NCBI GenBank assembly: GCA_032717465.1
Contig: CM064665.1
Span: forward strand, 24,032,588-24,096,587
Direction of reading: 5' to 3'
DNA: 64,000 nucleotides
Source: Coenobita brevimanus
Lineage: Eukaryota > Arthropoda > Malacostraca > Decapoda > Coenobitidae
The first letter of the stretch is position 1. Each line of letters begins with the position of its first letter. The position numbers were made by a program, and so were the translations under genes. The notes beneath the pieces are model-generated. The model was given only the letters and a program-made list of their open reading frames with translations. It was not told where the DNA came from and did not search any database. Below, one piece after another: positions 23,319 to 36,834 of the stretch.

Positions 23319-23816
23319 ACGGGGCAGACACATCAACCAGAATATAACACCCGCCCTCATTTCTCGAGCTCAGGTATAAAACTAAAAACAAGGAGCTCTC
23401 AGAGAGTGCACCCCCTTCACTCAGAAGCTGGTATAAGGGCCGAATGTTTGACTTTGCCCTATGAGCGTTGCATTCGACAGAACACTTTCTTAGTTGAACT
23501 ATTTCATTCTTGCCAAACACTTAACTTTTCCACCAAATCTGTGATGAGATCAAACCTTCTGAGTTGGTTTTTCCCAGAGGCCTTGCATTTTTATCGTACC
23601 CTGTTCCTAAACATTTGACTCTTTGTTTATATTTAAACCAGAACCCTTCCAGAAAGATTAGTTCAGATCGACTGAAAACAACAAGTTTACCTTGCCATGT
23701 CATCATGAGCTCAGGCATAATATTTTCAATAAGTATAGGCCAACGTCTTGGGTGATTCTCAACCCATCCAATAAATTTGATTCAAATCAGATCAAAACTG
23801 TTTTAGTTATTTTATT

Positions 23817-23819
<3 letters not shown>

Positions 23820-23894
<75 letters not shown>
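23820..23894. repeat. (AC)n microsatellite
   Basis: About 37 uninterrupted AC units at the junction of two GACCTTGAC-type units. Confidence 0.97.
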
Positions 23895-23897
<3 letters not shown>

Positions 23898-24917
23898 TTG
23901 ATCTTGTCCTGTGACCTTGACTTTTAACAGTTTTGAAAATAGAAATACTTTGTTTTTACTTTATGTTCGACCCTTCCATAATGTTCTTTTAACTCGAACA
24001 AAATCCATTTTAAGTGACAGAGCCCATCAACCTTACCCATTGACCTCTTGTACTGGAAAACAACTGGATTACTCATTAGCTGACCCGCAATTCTTCCATC
24101 AAGTTAGTGAATATCAGATCAGAACTGCTTGAGTTACTTTGTAAACGCCTACACACACACAGACTTTAATAATGCCCTTTGGCCTTGACCTTTAACTGAT
24201 TGTTCTCAAAACTGAATCTCTACATACTTGTCTTATCCTCGACCCTTCCCAAAAACTTATCTTAAACGGATATAAATTTTTGATTGATTACGAGCGAGAG
24301 AGCGCAGAGAGTGATGCAAGCAAGTGTAGAAAAGCGATATTTACTCAACGTTCAGCAGAGAAATGAGCAGCCCAACACTACCTGGCCAGGCACTGCCCGA
24401 CCGCGATGGTTTTATGAGGCTAATAACTCCTCTACTATGTGGGGTAGATAAGAGACTCTTTCTGCTGGCAGTAATATGCATTCAGTTAATTTTGTTTTTA
24501 GCTATAATATTTACTCATGAGACCAAAGAAACCCCTTGAAATACCAGCTTTCCTTGGGAATGTATCAAGGGCTCCAGCTGACATGCTTCACTACGAAATC
24601 GAATTAAAAAAGATTTCCTGTTGCAACACTACGTTTTCTTGCATGAATTCTAACAATTAAATATTGGATATTACGTCAAACTTTACACCAAGATGAAAAT
24701 ATGATGATAGGCCTATGTACAAATGCTTACGCTCGTAACACGCTCACAAAGCGCTCTTCGCTGGTTTTGCTACTGCAGTGTTTAACCAAGTCCTGTGATC
24801 TTCTCTTTCGACATGATGTTCCCAAAATCACCTGTTTTATTCAATCGGATATCTCTCAACTCCTCCAACAGGTTTGCTTATAATCAAATATAAGCTGATT
24901 AATTTGTTAACAAATTT

Positions 24918-25019
<102 letters not shown>

Positions 25020-25219
25020 CAAAACATAACTTCCGTCGCGATTAACAGACCCTGCTGCAACAAGTCATTACATATGAACTCTTAAAAATGAAGGGTGATT
25101 TATAACTTATCACTCCATGACGTCAGCTCAACGGCCTGGCCAGTACTTTCTTGTGTTAACACTAACAATAGAAGCCCGTATCCTACGCTGGGAAGCCTCA
25201 CTTCAAGCCTTCCCATATA

Positions 25220-25440
25220 CAAAGTAGACCCACCAATCCACAGAACCATGTCCATCCATTCACTTACGCTACACACTAACTCACCTACCCAGCCCACTCT
25301 ACCCACCCACGTACCCCCAGTACCCACCCCCACCTCCACCCACCCCGACCATCCACCATACCCATATAACCCACCACGCCACTCCTCTCACCCAGCCTGT
25401 CCACCCACTGGCCCAACGACAAACCCACCCCACCCATCGC
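25220..25440. repeat. C-rich, G-poor CCCA tract with G-quadruplex potential
   Basis: About 220 bp dominated by CCCA and CCAC motifs on the plus strand. Between 25302 and 25330 the minus strand has at least four runs of three or more G with loops of one to five bases, fitting the standard quadruplex pattern. No gene is recognised. Confidence 0.65.
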
Positions 25441-25672
25441 TTCATGAGCAGGCAGATTTTGGTAGTTGTAACTGCAAATGGAAAATCATGATTAACAGAA
25501 AAATTTCATTCGGTCGTTGTGTTATCGTCATGTCCATTGGTCCATTACTCTCACGGGTCGATCTGTGTATGCGATAACGTGCGATCAAATTCTTGTCCAT
25601 AGAAAGGTTTAATTTCCCTATGTCTTATTGTTGGTTTGGCTGTGTATAATGTTATACGGATGTCCAAAGCAG

Positions 25673-25674
<2 letters not shown>

Positions 25675-25758
<84 letters not shown>
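25675..25758. repeat. (AC)n microsatellite
   Basis: About 42 uninterrupted AC units. The surrounding 25.44-26.20 kb shows no gene. Confidence 0.97.
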
Positions 25759-25760
<2 letters not shown>

Positions 25761-26207
25761 GCTTCTTAACCCGTTTCCTTACAATTGTATCTTATTTGTT
25801 GTTATTTTTGTTGCCTACAGGCTATTACATTCAGCTCTGGAAAGTCCTATTGTGCTGAAGAGTCAGTAAAGGTAATGTCTAGCCTCACCAGTTCAAAGTA
25901 CTTCTCCCCTGCAGTACAGCGTCTTTTGATGATAACCATAGTAATATATACATTACAACCTCGAACTCAACAGATTAACATACGAGACGGTGTAGCAGTG
26001 TGTAGTTTATACATTTGAAATCCATCCTAGTGAGTTCCTATCGTGAGCCGCTTCCCTGACTTATCATTACTGCCTGGCTTCTCACTGTTGACGTATGAGT
26101 AGTGGTGAATGACCTCGCTTATTTCCGTCAGTAGGAAGTCTGTTACCCCACCTGACCATCTGGCTATTTATGCTGGAGGGAGACATGTGCAGATTACAGT
26201 TTCTGTG

Positions 26208-26510
26208 CTGTAAACTGCACATATCTTGTTGGTTAGGAAACTTGTAAGCTGCACATATCTTGCTGGTTAGGGAGGCTGTAAGCTGCACATATCTCGTTGC
26301 TAAGGGAGGCTGTAAGCTGCACATTCTCGTTTGTTAGGGAGGCTGTAAGCTGCACATATCTCGTTTGTTAGGGAGGCTGTAAGCTGCACATTCTCGTTTG
26401 TTAGGGAGGCTGTAAGCTGCACATATCTCGTTTGTTAGGGAGACTGTAAGCTGCACTTTCTCGTTGGTTAGGGAGACTGTAAGCTGCACATTCTCGTTGG
26501 TTAGAGAGGT
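26208..26510. repeat. 34-bp minisatellite, nine copies
   Basis: Nine units spaced 32-35 bp, each with CTGTAAGCTGCACAT, then ATCTCGTT or TCTCGTT, then TTGTTAGGGAGG. Two length classes alternate in part (ATATCTCG versus ATTCTCG). The first two units are the most diverged. Confidence 0.92.
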
Positions 26511-26560
26511 TTTCTGGCACCTCTTCCCTATCAGTTTATTCCTCTATCTGATTCCTTAGT
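26505..26560 (+). repeat. Fragment of a foldback MITE arm
   Basis: The sequence GGCACCTCTTCCCTATCAGT, followed by TTATTCC, matches the conserved arm of the elements at 43.2 and 44.3 kb. Only one arm is seen here. Confidence 0.45.
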
Positions 26561-27868
26561 GCGTTTCGTTATGATATGTGTTATCTTTAACAATATGAAA
26601 AAGATATAGATATCAGGGGAGAAATATAACGTGTTAAATGCAAACTATATCGTTAACGAAGAGCTGATATAAACTCCTGAACTACGAGATACAAACTTGA
26701 GTCTTGCCCACCTGCCTCCTGCAGTCTCTCTCAGGGAATGCTTGAAGAATATCGCTTAAACAAAATAAAATTGACTGGAGATAACAGGAATAAGAATCTT
26801 CAAGCTTAGTCCAGGAGTTCACGTTGTCATAGCGATGTCTCATATAGTATTCTTATCTTCAGCCGACATTTTTCTGATTAGGCCAGATATTTCGATTTAG
26901 CGAGGTTATGGTATAGTCTTCATTAATCCATTCAGTGTAAGAGGTCATTACTAAGGTTAATATTATAGTTTGACGTTAGCTACAGCAAAATTATTAAACA
27001 CGTCATCATCGTGAGGTGGTGTGACATTTACCCAATTGACTGCAAATTACCTACTTTGCTTTTCAATAAAAAAATGTTTCAAACTGTCACGAGTAACTTT
27101 ATGGCGGAAAGTAAACAATGTTGTGTATTATTTAATCTTACGACTTACAATATTACTTGCCATATAGAAACTCATCTCAGGTGAGAATGAAGAACACCAA
27201 ATTCCTCAGTTTAGATGCATGAGTTTATAGAGGTCAAGGAAATGCACCGCAGCAATAGGGCTAACCATTTTTATTACATTTTTTTTTTAGTTTAGTGTTG
27301 CAATCCCAGACTTTATTTATTCACTTTTCAGGAGACTTTTCGTATTAAATAACGAAAGGAGGTTGTATTCAACTCCTCCCGTTCGAAAAGTCTATCTTCA
27401 GCTGGATAAAATCATCTAAAGACAGCAAAAATGAAAGAAAGGGCGCCATCGAGCTGAAGATGTGAGACAGCAACGGCAAAAGACCGGTGATAACACATAG
27501 GACGCCTACGTTGATTTGAACTAGGTCTGGGATAGCCTAAGTTTACAGTTGCCTCTGTGACCTGCAGGCGGATTTCTCTTCCATGGCGTCTTGTCCCTCG
27601 ATATGGTACAGTTAAGGGAGTTCGAATGTCTAAATGGTCTATGTTTTTTCCTTTTATATATATGTTATTTCTCTCGGTTCAGTGACGAATGTGTCCTTTA
27701 TATCTGATTTCTGAATTACATATTTTCTTCCACAACTTCCTTTCCCTGGATATGTGATATTTAAACCAGTTCGAATGGTTGAATGAATGATAATTTCTGG
27801 CTACTTATCTAATGCTACTTTTTTTTAAAACTTCCTCATGGAAGTATGTTTGGTAAAAGGTGTACTGG

Positions 27869-27915
<47 letters not shown>

Positions 27916-30475
27916 ATGACAAGTAGCACCTCAAAAGGTCTTACAATCCACCCTTAGTAAGTACCAAGAATAACGTTGCCAGGTACACATTGCCCTACTA
28001 TTGAAAAAAAAAAAAAAAAAAAACACGTACAGTAAAGATGAAGGTTTTCCTCATATACCATTTCCTTCCCCGGCACGGGCAGGGAAGAGGAAGTGCACCT
28101 ATCGCAGAGGAAGCAGTTGGTCTAGGATATTTTACAGCAAGAAAGGAAGCTTTATTGTACCGCTGTGTTAGGAATCCTAAAATTTTTCTGACCTACTGTA
28201 GATTTCCATTGTTTTATTGTGGAACTGCCACCTACCTCTTTTTCGAGCACTGACTGTCGAAACACAATTACAAGCTGAAATTTTGGTAAATAACTACAAG
28301 TTAATGTTAATATGAAATTTAGGTTAACTGTGCATAAAGAAGTTTATATTTATGAAGATAAATAATTTACAACATATCACCATTGAGTAGATGCCAAAGA
28401 TAAATATTATGGAGAAATATTAAAAGACAGTTTTATAGGGGAAGTAAAGTGAATTAGTCTTAGGAATGAAGAGCACTTGGAATTTGTCTGTTGAATGCAC
28501 ATGATCACTGAGACAGACAATCAGTCTAGGCTAAGACTTAATCTTCCCCTTGAGCACGATCTGTTGTGTAAACAGGGACTAGCCGAGAAACAAACTGCAC
28601 CCAACCAACAGTCTGACTGGCACCAGAATTTCCGCCAAAATACACAGCGAAATTTAATAACTATATATCATGACGATTTTACAAGGCTACATGATCTTTG
28701 AGATATTACAAACAGAGCCACCAGTATACTCTGCTGAACAATAACTTCTCGTGGAAGTGACAAGAATAAATTCCAAAAGAAGATGGTATTGTTGGTTATA
28801 AATAACGGAGTTTCATATATACAGTAGCAGTCAGTATTTTTCTTAAACCCGTGGTCGAAGAGTTATATATTTCGTACACAGTATTCTAAAGAGAAATGTT
28901 ATACGGTTCCATACATCGCAGTGCTAGATTTCGAAATTCATTGTTCACTGCCTCAATATTCATCATTATGAAAATGTATCATTTTTTATGTAGATTCCAG
29001 TGATATATTATGAAGAAACAGTATTTTAATTGTCGAGACAGTGTGCCTGGTGGGAGTAAAAGTGAGTTATCCACTGAGGGACAGTTCAGACAGGCATCAT
29101 CGTGTAGCAGAAGGCGACTTGGTCTTTGACGGCTGATCTCACAAAGACAACGCCCCAGCACCATCTCAATCAATACAATAATTTGGTACGAGCAAAGCAC
29201 AAAAATGCATAATAAAAAAAGGATGTCTAAGAAAGCAAGTGTGTTTCTGTTGACATATATCAGCTAAGGTAAAAATATGAAGGAAATGTGTTGCAAGCAT
29301 ATATTATGGAACAATACTACTCAGATAATAGGGAAAGGCGAGCAGCAGTTGCAAAAACACATATTTCCAAGAAAAAAAATATAAGATAACCATATTATCA
29401 TCCTGTACAACAAGATGACAAGAGCTATGAATGTTGATCTTTCAAACGCCGTGTCCCATCATCATGTCACTGAATTACTCGTTCGCCAGATGGAAACCAA
29501 GCCTTCAATTTCGTGATTGCAAAAATTGATTCTGACGTAGTAAAGCAAATAGATATTCTCTCAGGCATTTTTTGCTCTGATAATTAATAATTCGAGCTTT
29601 TCCATTCTGTTAACTGAAAACATTTTCAGGGAGGAGTTTTATACGTCGATAAGATTCCTCTGACTTCATTATAGGTTTTTTCCTTTGAAAGGTTATTGCT
29701 TCAGTAAAGAATTAAAGGTTTATGAAATATATACAAGAAGATGGAGTACATATACATTTATTCCTCATTTTGAGTTGTCTTATTTGTCGATTTATTTTTG
29801 CTGTTAATCAGTTCACCAAGACGACGTTATTTGTTTTTTATTCTTGCACCAAAACGGTTTTCACCTAAGGAAGGCCTGTTTTAATTGTGTTTGGCTTTGG
29901 ACACGGACTTAATAGCCCGTTTCCTAAGGCCCAGCAGTCTCCATATATACTACACATCCCCGCACTTGCCTGAGCTCTAATTCGCATTGATTCATACACC
30001 AGCTTACTTCTGCAACCATTTGATCACCACCTTCCTCTTGTTTTGAGAGCGAAAAAAAAAAAAAAAGTCATCTAAACCTTTCGGTACAAGAGATGTCTGC
30101 CTAAGCTTAAGCAAATGATAACAGAGAAAAAGGTAAATCCACAATAAATTGATGGGAAATTGTCTGCCAGTGATAACCTTTACCCCATCAGTTCTGTTAC
30201 TTTTTCCCCTCTATCATCGGATAAATATTTAGCTTGGAAGAGACTTTAAAAACTGAGGGTGTTAGATCACACCCATTATTAACCCCGCACTACACGATGT
30301 CTTCCCTAAACTAAACAAGATAATCTATTGCTTGCATGAATTAACCAGAGGGGCATTCAGTGGAGCATATCTCTCTGAAAAGGGCAACGTAATTTCCAAA
30401 CCACTGTTCATGATGGGTTAGGTTTTCTTATCATTGATTAGGATTTCATAAAAAAATGTTTTCCGTATCCAGAAT
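26561..30475. other. Long non-coding interval
   Basis: About 3.9 kb without a recognisable gene or mobile element. It contains (GA)n at about 27871-27913, poly-A at 28004-28023 and an imperfect inverted repeat at 27333-27393 (outer arms AGACTTTTCG / CGAAAAGTCT). Base composition is AT-rich and unremarkable. Confidence 0.6.
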
Positions 30476-30650
30476 CTGTAATACGATCCGGATCGGTCCC
30501 AAAAGTTAACTAATTGTCCCCTGAGACATGGCTATCTACGCGCCACATTTGGACCAAATCTCTCTTTTTTTTTAGTATTCCTGCTAACAGACAAACAAAC
30601 AATCAGGGGTGAAAACATACTCTCCTTGCAGGAGAAAAAGCACATCAAAA
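30476..30650 (+). repeat. Interspersed repeat ending near a GAGG-like tail
   Basis: It contains GATCCGGATCGGTCCCAAAA, then CCAAATCTCTC, then TGCTAACAGACAAACAAACA and GGTGAAAACATACTCTCCTT, in that order. This layout resembles a widespread marine-animal interspersed repeat that ends with AACAGACAAACAAAC followed by CTCCTTGGCGGAGG. I recognise it from general experience only. It is degenerate. Confidence 0.5.
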
Positions 30651-32158
30651 GACTGAAGGGGTTAACGTGGCCAGGTGCCGTAAATCAGGTCCATCCAAAA
30701 CTTAATAGACATGTTTGATGAAATAAAAAGTAATCGTAATGTTCTGCCACAAGATCCTCAGTGAAGCAGTCAAAGGGTTAATAATGTATTTAGAATAGCT
30801 GACTTCTTACTATAATTATAAGAAGGCAGAATGAAAGAGTATTAATAAATACGTTACATGTGCCTGACAGTGAACACAGACTCACCAGCCACCCTGAGGC
30901 CCAGCAGTCATAGTAAGTCCTACACACCAGTTGGGTGACATAACAATTTAAATAAAGTTTTGGGAGAGATTTTATGGAAATGCATTTGTATCAAAGATCT
31001 TCATAACCACTTCAGTATGGGACGGGTGTAGGAGATGAACGTCTACACGTGGAGGCACTGGAATAACCAGGCAGCACTGGTTACGCAGACATTCATCAAT
31101 TCCTTCCTGTACCCAGAAAGGGGATGGTGGACGGCAGGACACTATTACCTTTTCAGTCCACCGTGTTTGCGTTCAGGTGATCCAGCAGCCACAAAAACAA
31201 AACAGTACTCGGCTTTTTCTGACTATGGATTTAGCAAGAATATTCTTTAAGCCATCCTAACGGAACCCTTACAAAACCTCCACATACTTTCCACAGCACC
31301 ATTGACACCTAAAACTAATATAGGTTATTGTCACTTTCTCTCATTGTATATATTCGTCTTGTTATCCACTAGCTACTGTTTCCTTTGTCAATAGCTCTAT
31401 CCTTAATATTTTACTAGTATCTGTTCAAACCACAAAGATGATGATAATACGTAATGCTAAAAATTTTCAATGGAGGAAACAATAATCTTCGTTACAGAAT
31501 TTGACAATAAAAAAAAAAAAATGTGAGGCAATGCAAAACTTTTGGTCAGCTTGGCTGGGTCTGGCGCTTTCAATATGAATTCGCATCATTCATACACCCA
31601 GCCGCTGGACACACATCTGCGAATTTCCAAGCAATGCATTGTAGAGCGAACTGCCAACGACTGCGCAGCTAAAACTATTTTGAAATCCTTTTAACGAGGA
31701 AGGAAGTAAATATCCAATAAATAATAAAAAATCGTTGCATATAAATGAACTGTCAGATACGATATTGTGATAGGGCGGCGACGACATATAAGCCAATAAC
31801 TATGCAATATTTTTCATCCAGAGCAATATCCAGAAATTTAGTTTCAATTTATACATCGAACCAGGTTAGTGAAATTATTGGTGAAGCGGTGCGACGAGGG
31901 GACGAGAGTAAGGGAAGGTGGAGAGTTGAGTAATGGGATTTAAGGATGGAAAGGGGAAGTATAGAGGTAAAAACACCAAAATGGAGTAATTAGGGACGGC
32001 GGTGATTTCGACACTGACAGCAGCAAAAGCACAGGTATGATACGAGGAGGGAAAGAAGGAAATTAGGAAAGTTTCGGGTAGGGAAAGGGAGTGCAGAGAT
32101 AATAAATATAGAGGAAAGTCACTGTGAGCAATTAAGGGTAGGCAGGAATTCTAATAGT
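30651..32158. other. Non-coding interval
   Basis: No gene or identified repeat. It contains poly-A near 31508-31520. Confidence 0.5.
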
Positions 32159-32168
32159 CTACAAATAT

Positions 32169-32178
<10 letters not shown>

Positions 32179-32236
<58 letters not shown>
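32179..32236. repeat. (AT)n microsatellite
   Basis: About 29 AT units, with degenerate ATATACAT flanks on the left. Confidence 0.95.
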
Positions 32237-32238
<2 letters not shown>

Positions 32239-32644
32239 ATGGGAAGAATAAGGGACGGTGGAAAGTAGGATCTGGAGACGGGAATGGAACAGCGGAAAAG
32301 GTGCCCATATATAGGATAATCAGGAGAGGAAATATAGGAGTGAACAGGGTTCTGAAGGTTTGTGTGAAAGAAGAATATCCAGCGAAATATGAAAACAAAA
32401 AAAGACAGTAGAAGAAATGCACTCATTTTGGTAAACAACCTGAATCTAAATTTGGACAAGTATTCACAGAGCTAATTCCTAGCTAAGGGTGAAAAGGAAG
32501 AAAAATAGTATTTAGGTCTCTCTCTCTCTCTCAGTATGGTACCAATTGATCATTAGGAAAGTCTATGAGTTAAGAATGAGACTAAGGATTGCTTCCAGTG
32601 TGTTTGGTAATGGTGCATGACAAAGATAATAGTAACAGGACTGT

Positions 32645-32790
32645 CCTTGCTGTTCTGGCCTCAGGTTCATCTAGAAATGAAACCAGAAGTTGCCCTTCCC
32701 CTGCAGTCCTCCATCCTCCCTTCGGTAAATAGGGAAGGATTTCAAGGGACATTAACTTGTATAAGTGGATATCTTCTCCACCTGCTTCTA
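32645..32790. repeat. Dispersed repeat, copy 2 of 2
   Basis: Counterpart of 18541-18680, in the same orientation and about two thirds similar by eye. Confidence 0.6.
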
Positions 32791-33854
32791 TCTGCGCTAC
32801 TTTATGATGTCCATCTACAGCATCCATAGGTAAGTGCTTTCTGGAAATAGTTGCCAGGATTTAGAGTGAGAGATTAAATGACTTTTGGGAGCTTTCTGAT
32901 TAGGCCTCAGGGAAAGAGGTTCTGTACAGATGGACGTAGAAAGAAGAGGTTTTCCTTTGCTTGGTGTAGGATAAAGGATATGCCTGGCAAAAGAGACTAA
33001 GTTATCGCTACCTCAATACACATTGGCTCAGATCACTCAAATGGCTGTGATACATGCTAATAATGTAATATCAGACTGGTCACAGGGGATACTTTAATTA
33101 AGAAGTACTGGGAAATGAGTAGGACGCATGCCTACTCATTAGTAGTTATCTTGGTTTACTCTCCTGAATTTGATAATAGTTTTGTCATTTAAAGGTCAGT
33201 GACTGAAAAAGATTTTGGTTAGAAGATTTACGTAGGGTAAGGAATGTTGTTGGTTGTTGTTTGGGCCCATGTTAGCCATGGTAACAGCTAAATTTTAACA
33301 GAATATGGAAAGCCAAATTAGACAGAGTTGTCCACGACGATGAAAAGCAAGCTGCAGACAGTGAAGATGTGTGGAGTAGCAGTTTTTTGCACATCCGTCA
33401 ATATTAATAATCTTGTAGCTACAAGACATAACTCAAGAGGGCCCTTCCCCTTCTTGGTCAATGTGTCTCCTCATACTTCATCTTCATTCATTCATATATA
33501 CCCTTTTCTCCACCCTATTTATATCCTTGCTTTCTGTATGACCACACCATCTCAGTTCAGTCTCTTCAAGTCTATTGCCCACAGACCACTTTCCTTCACA
33601 TCGCTAACGATAAAGTGCCCAAACATGAGCATGTGAAAAGTGTTAGAGTGAGCAAGCTTGCAAATACTTTTATATGAACTTTCCAATGATGACTATGTAA
33701 TCGTTTAAGCTACAATATTTTCCAAGATAAACTTGTCTTGGTGCTCATTTCAACCCCTCTCTCACACACATCCTAGCTCTCTTGTCTGTCTCCTTGTTTG
33801 GTTCATTATCACCTTTGTCTAGTTCTCCTTTGTCTCTCATCACATCTCCCCTCC

Positions 33855-33890
<36 letters not shown>

Positions 33891-35261
33891 CTGTCTCGTT
33901 GTAGGTTTCTTTCTGCCCTTCTCTCTTTTCGCTAAACTTCCCCCACCCACTCCCGCACACCTTAGCTCTCTGTCCCTGACATTTCAATTACCGCTGTTGC
34001 CGTGGGATTGTATCAGGCTAAATGCAACCCACGCTTATCATGTGTCCTGACTCCGCCTATAAACCAACCGCACTCTGACTTAACCACTCTTGTTACTGAG
34101 GACAACACTCATGGTCTGCTAAATCTTCGTTTGTGGAAGAAGAAGAAGAGGGGGAGAAGGAGGTGGACGAAGAAGAAGAAAGAGAAAATAAGATAAAATT
34201 TGAATTATGCCTATCAACTGCAGAGGTTTGCTGTTACAGACTAGTTTTTGTAAGTTCCAGTTCTTCCCTAAGTGATGGTTCCAACCATTTAGCTGTGTAC
34301 TTTTTTAGCCATTTTACCTTCCAAAGCTAAACATCATGTTTAATAGATAAGCTTACTCTTTTTTACCGAATTGCTCAGTGACTGACAGCTGCATAAGCAG
34401 TGGCATAAATGATCCGTTATGTTGAATGGCTTTGGAAGTTAACGTTGCCAGATATAATATTGAATACGGTTGTAAGCAAGGCAATTTTTTATCCATCACC
34501 AAGGCACACAGCTACAGGGTGCGGAACCACGTTAACCTTCCGGGGCGTGTCACCCACTGGCAACGGTATGGAAAATTTTCAAATCCAACTACGGAAGGAA
34601 GCTAAAGTTTGTACCTACAATCTTTGTGACTACGATGCAATAGGCAAAGGACAGTAAGTTGACTTCTCTCCATACAAAATCCCAAGTGCAGCAACCCTCG
34701 CTCTGGAGGGTCAAGAGCGAGTACAACAACAGGAAAGCAACGATTTTTTTTTTTTTTTTTTTTTTGTATCGATTCGAGGAGAATTATAAAAGTAAATTTA
34801 TAATTTTGGTCAAGTGCTAATTTTCGCCTCAAACACCACCTGCAACAGTAGTTCTTGCCTCCCGGTCCCTGATTTTAGAGAGAACTCTGATAGAAGCTTA
34901 GAGAATAAAAAAACTGAAGTGTGCATTTACAAAGCGTTAATCTTAGGAATAAAACGTAGACTATGAAGAGACTCCCAATTCCCTAAATTAGTAATAGATA
35001 ACAGTTTGGAATCCCTTCATGTACAGTCTAAGACACAAGTATCTTCCCAAAGTTTAACGAATAGAGGAAAATTTGAACCATTTGAAACACGCGTTAGTAG
35101 AGATGGGGTTTTCATTATATTTCGCCAGTTGTAAATTTTTTTTTAGATAGAACTGGGAAAAGAGTTGTGTCTTAGATTGTAAATTGCAGTATGTCTTAGC
35201 TGAATAATTCTCTGTCTATGATTTCTGCAAACAATGTACAGTTGCTCACCACACCTTTTCA
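32791..35261. other. Non-coding interval
   Basis: No gene recognised. It contains (CT)n at about 33858-33888, a GAAGAAGAGG purine tract at 34133-34195 and poly-T at 34744-34765. Confidence 0.55.
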
Positions 35262-35350
35262 GGGAATCGGTGCCGTAATTATAAGTCCACTGAAATTGCA
35301 GTCGAAAGATCTCGGGTTCAGTTCCCGACCTTCCGTGAGACCTTTGAGCA
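35262..35350 (+). repeat. Possible tRNA-derived SINE relic
   Basis: The stretch TCGGGTTCAGTTCCCGA can form a T-arm (5-bp stem, 7-base loop) and contains a B-box-like GGTTCAGTTCC. A plausible A box or D-arm upstream is not clear, and no target duplication or tail was found. It could be chance. Confidence 0.35.
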
Positions 35351-36269
35351 GGACTTTCTTGTCCCACCTCACCTAAAACTGACTAGCTACCTGGAGTTGT
35401 AAATCAACGTTTCTGTGTCGTAGTCTGGGGTAGTATTCACTGGATGCCTACACAACCACTAGTAGTCTGGCGCAGTATCGGGGTGGTGTATTGACAACCC
35501 GCCTCCACGATGACAGACCCACTGTGAACGAGCCAGCGTTTTGAAGCCAAATTTGGTTCTGGAGTGTGACTACAATATTTTTTAAATGCATTTCTTTGAC
35601 AGCTGTTCCTGATACAGCTTTTTTTTTTTAACCACTTCGCCTCGAGGGCGTTTTTCATATATTTTTGCTACTACCCAACGACTTCATTCAGTTTTCGAGA
35701 GTGCTTTAGTAGTGACTAGGACGGACAGTGAGGTCTATATCTAAACCCCTCCCCCTTCCAAAAAGTTATCCCTATATTGCCCAACAGGACGGTTTCGTCA
35801 CATAAGTTTCCACTGGCTTTCAATGGGACAGAGTAAATGTAGGCCGCTCTGTGTCAGACCTGACGAATTCGTCTAGTCCCCCTCGCTCAGACAAGAGCAT
35901 CAGAAGGCTGACTGGTTGGACCAGTGAAGGGGCGGCCACGCTCAGTCAGCTGTTGGGCACAACACATGCATGTAGTTTAGAGTTTTTTTTTTCCCCTACT
36001 TTTCTCGATCATGGATGAATAATTAGGTATCTCACTGGTCTCACACTTATTTTTCTGAATCAGGAATGCTTCTGGATCAAGGGAAATAAACTGATTCCAT
36101 AGTTTTGGTTGAAATCTAGAATTTGTGAGCAATTATAATAGGTGACGTTCTCGTCATATCAGTCATAATTATGGTTACTGACATTCGGATATCCATCATG
36201 TGTAAATAACTGTACTAGTAACCTAGGGTATCAGGTTTCTTCATCTTCAGGCCTGTGTGAAGAATATTA
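35351..36269. other. Non-coding interval
   Basis: No gene or identified repeat; a short poly-T run lies near 35982-35990 and another near 35621-35630. Confidence 0.5.
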
Positions 36270-36558
36270 GTGTATCCTAAAATTTGCCTTACGTTTTCTT
36301 TAAAAGCGTTTAATGGCAGACGGAAGTACAGTAAATATTTTTTTACTATTACTTGTAGCATACCCGGTATTTGCTGGAATGATGCATCCGTCTTTTACTC
36401 AAGCGCTAGAAACAGGCAGCTTTATAGAGAAAATACAGGAATTGTGCCAAATGAATAAGATAATAAGTTGGGTGATGAATCTTCGGATGAGGATGAAGAG
36501 GTCATGGGGGAAACTGAGTTTGGGTTACCTGACACAGGTGACATCGATCTAGGTAAAT
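36270..36558 (+). pseudogene. Unidentified small open region with an acidic C-terminus
   Basis: One frame is open from an ATG at 36270 to a stop at 36456-36458 and then again to about 36558. The part after the stop is strongly acidic (LGDESSDEDEEVMGETEFGL) and ends in DIDLGK just before a TAA. A second frame (36313-36552) also opens and starts with a hydrophobic stretch, MADGSTVNIFLLLLVAYPVF. I recognise no family in either. The acidic frame runs into the first copy of the 52-bp tandem repeat. It could be a gene relic, a terminal exon or chance. Confidence 0.2.
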
Positions 36559-36773
36559 AAAAGTAATGTGTGTGTGTTACCTGACACAGGTGACATCGAT
36601 CTAGGTAAATAAAAGTAATGTGTGTGGGTTACCTGACACAGGTGACATCGATCTAGGTAAATAAAAGTAATGTGTGTGGGTTACCTGACACAGGTGACAT
36701 CGATCTAGGTAAATAAAAGTAATGTGTGTGGGTTACCTGACACAGGTGACATCGATCTAGGTAAATAAAAGTA

Positions 36774-36833
<60 letters not shown>
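36525..36833. repeat. Perfect-period 52-bp minisatellite ending in (GT)n
   Basis: Five copies start at 36525, 36577, 36629, 36681 and 36733, exactly 52 bp apart and nearly identical. Each contains TTACCTGACACAGGTGACAT, CGATCTAGGTAAATAAAAGT and a short GTGTG. The last copy's GTGTG is expanded to about 30 GT units (36774-36833), so each unit carries the seed of the microsatellite. Confidence 0.95.
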
Positions 36834-36834
<1 letters not shown>

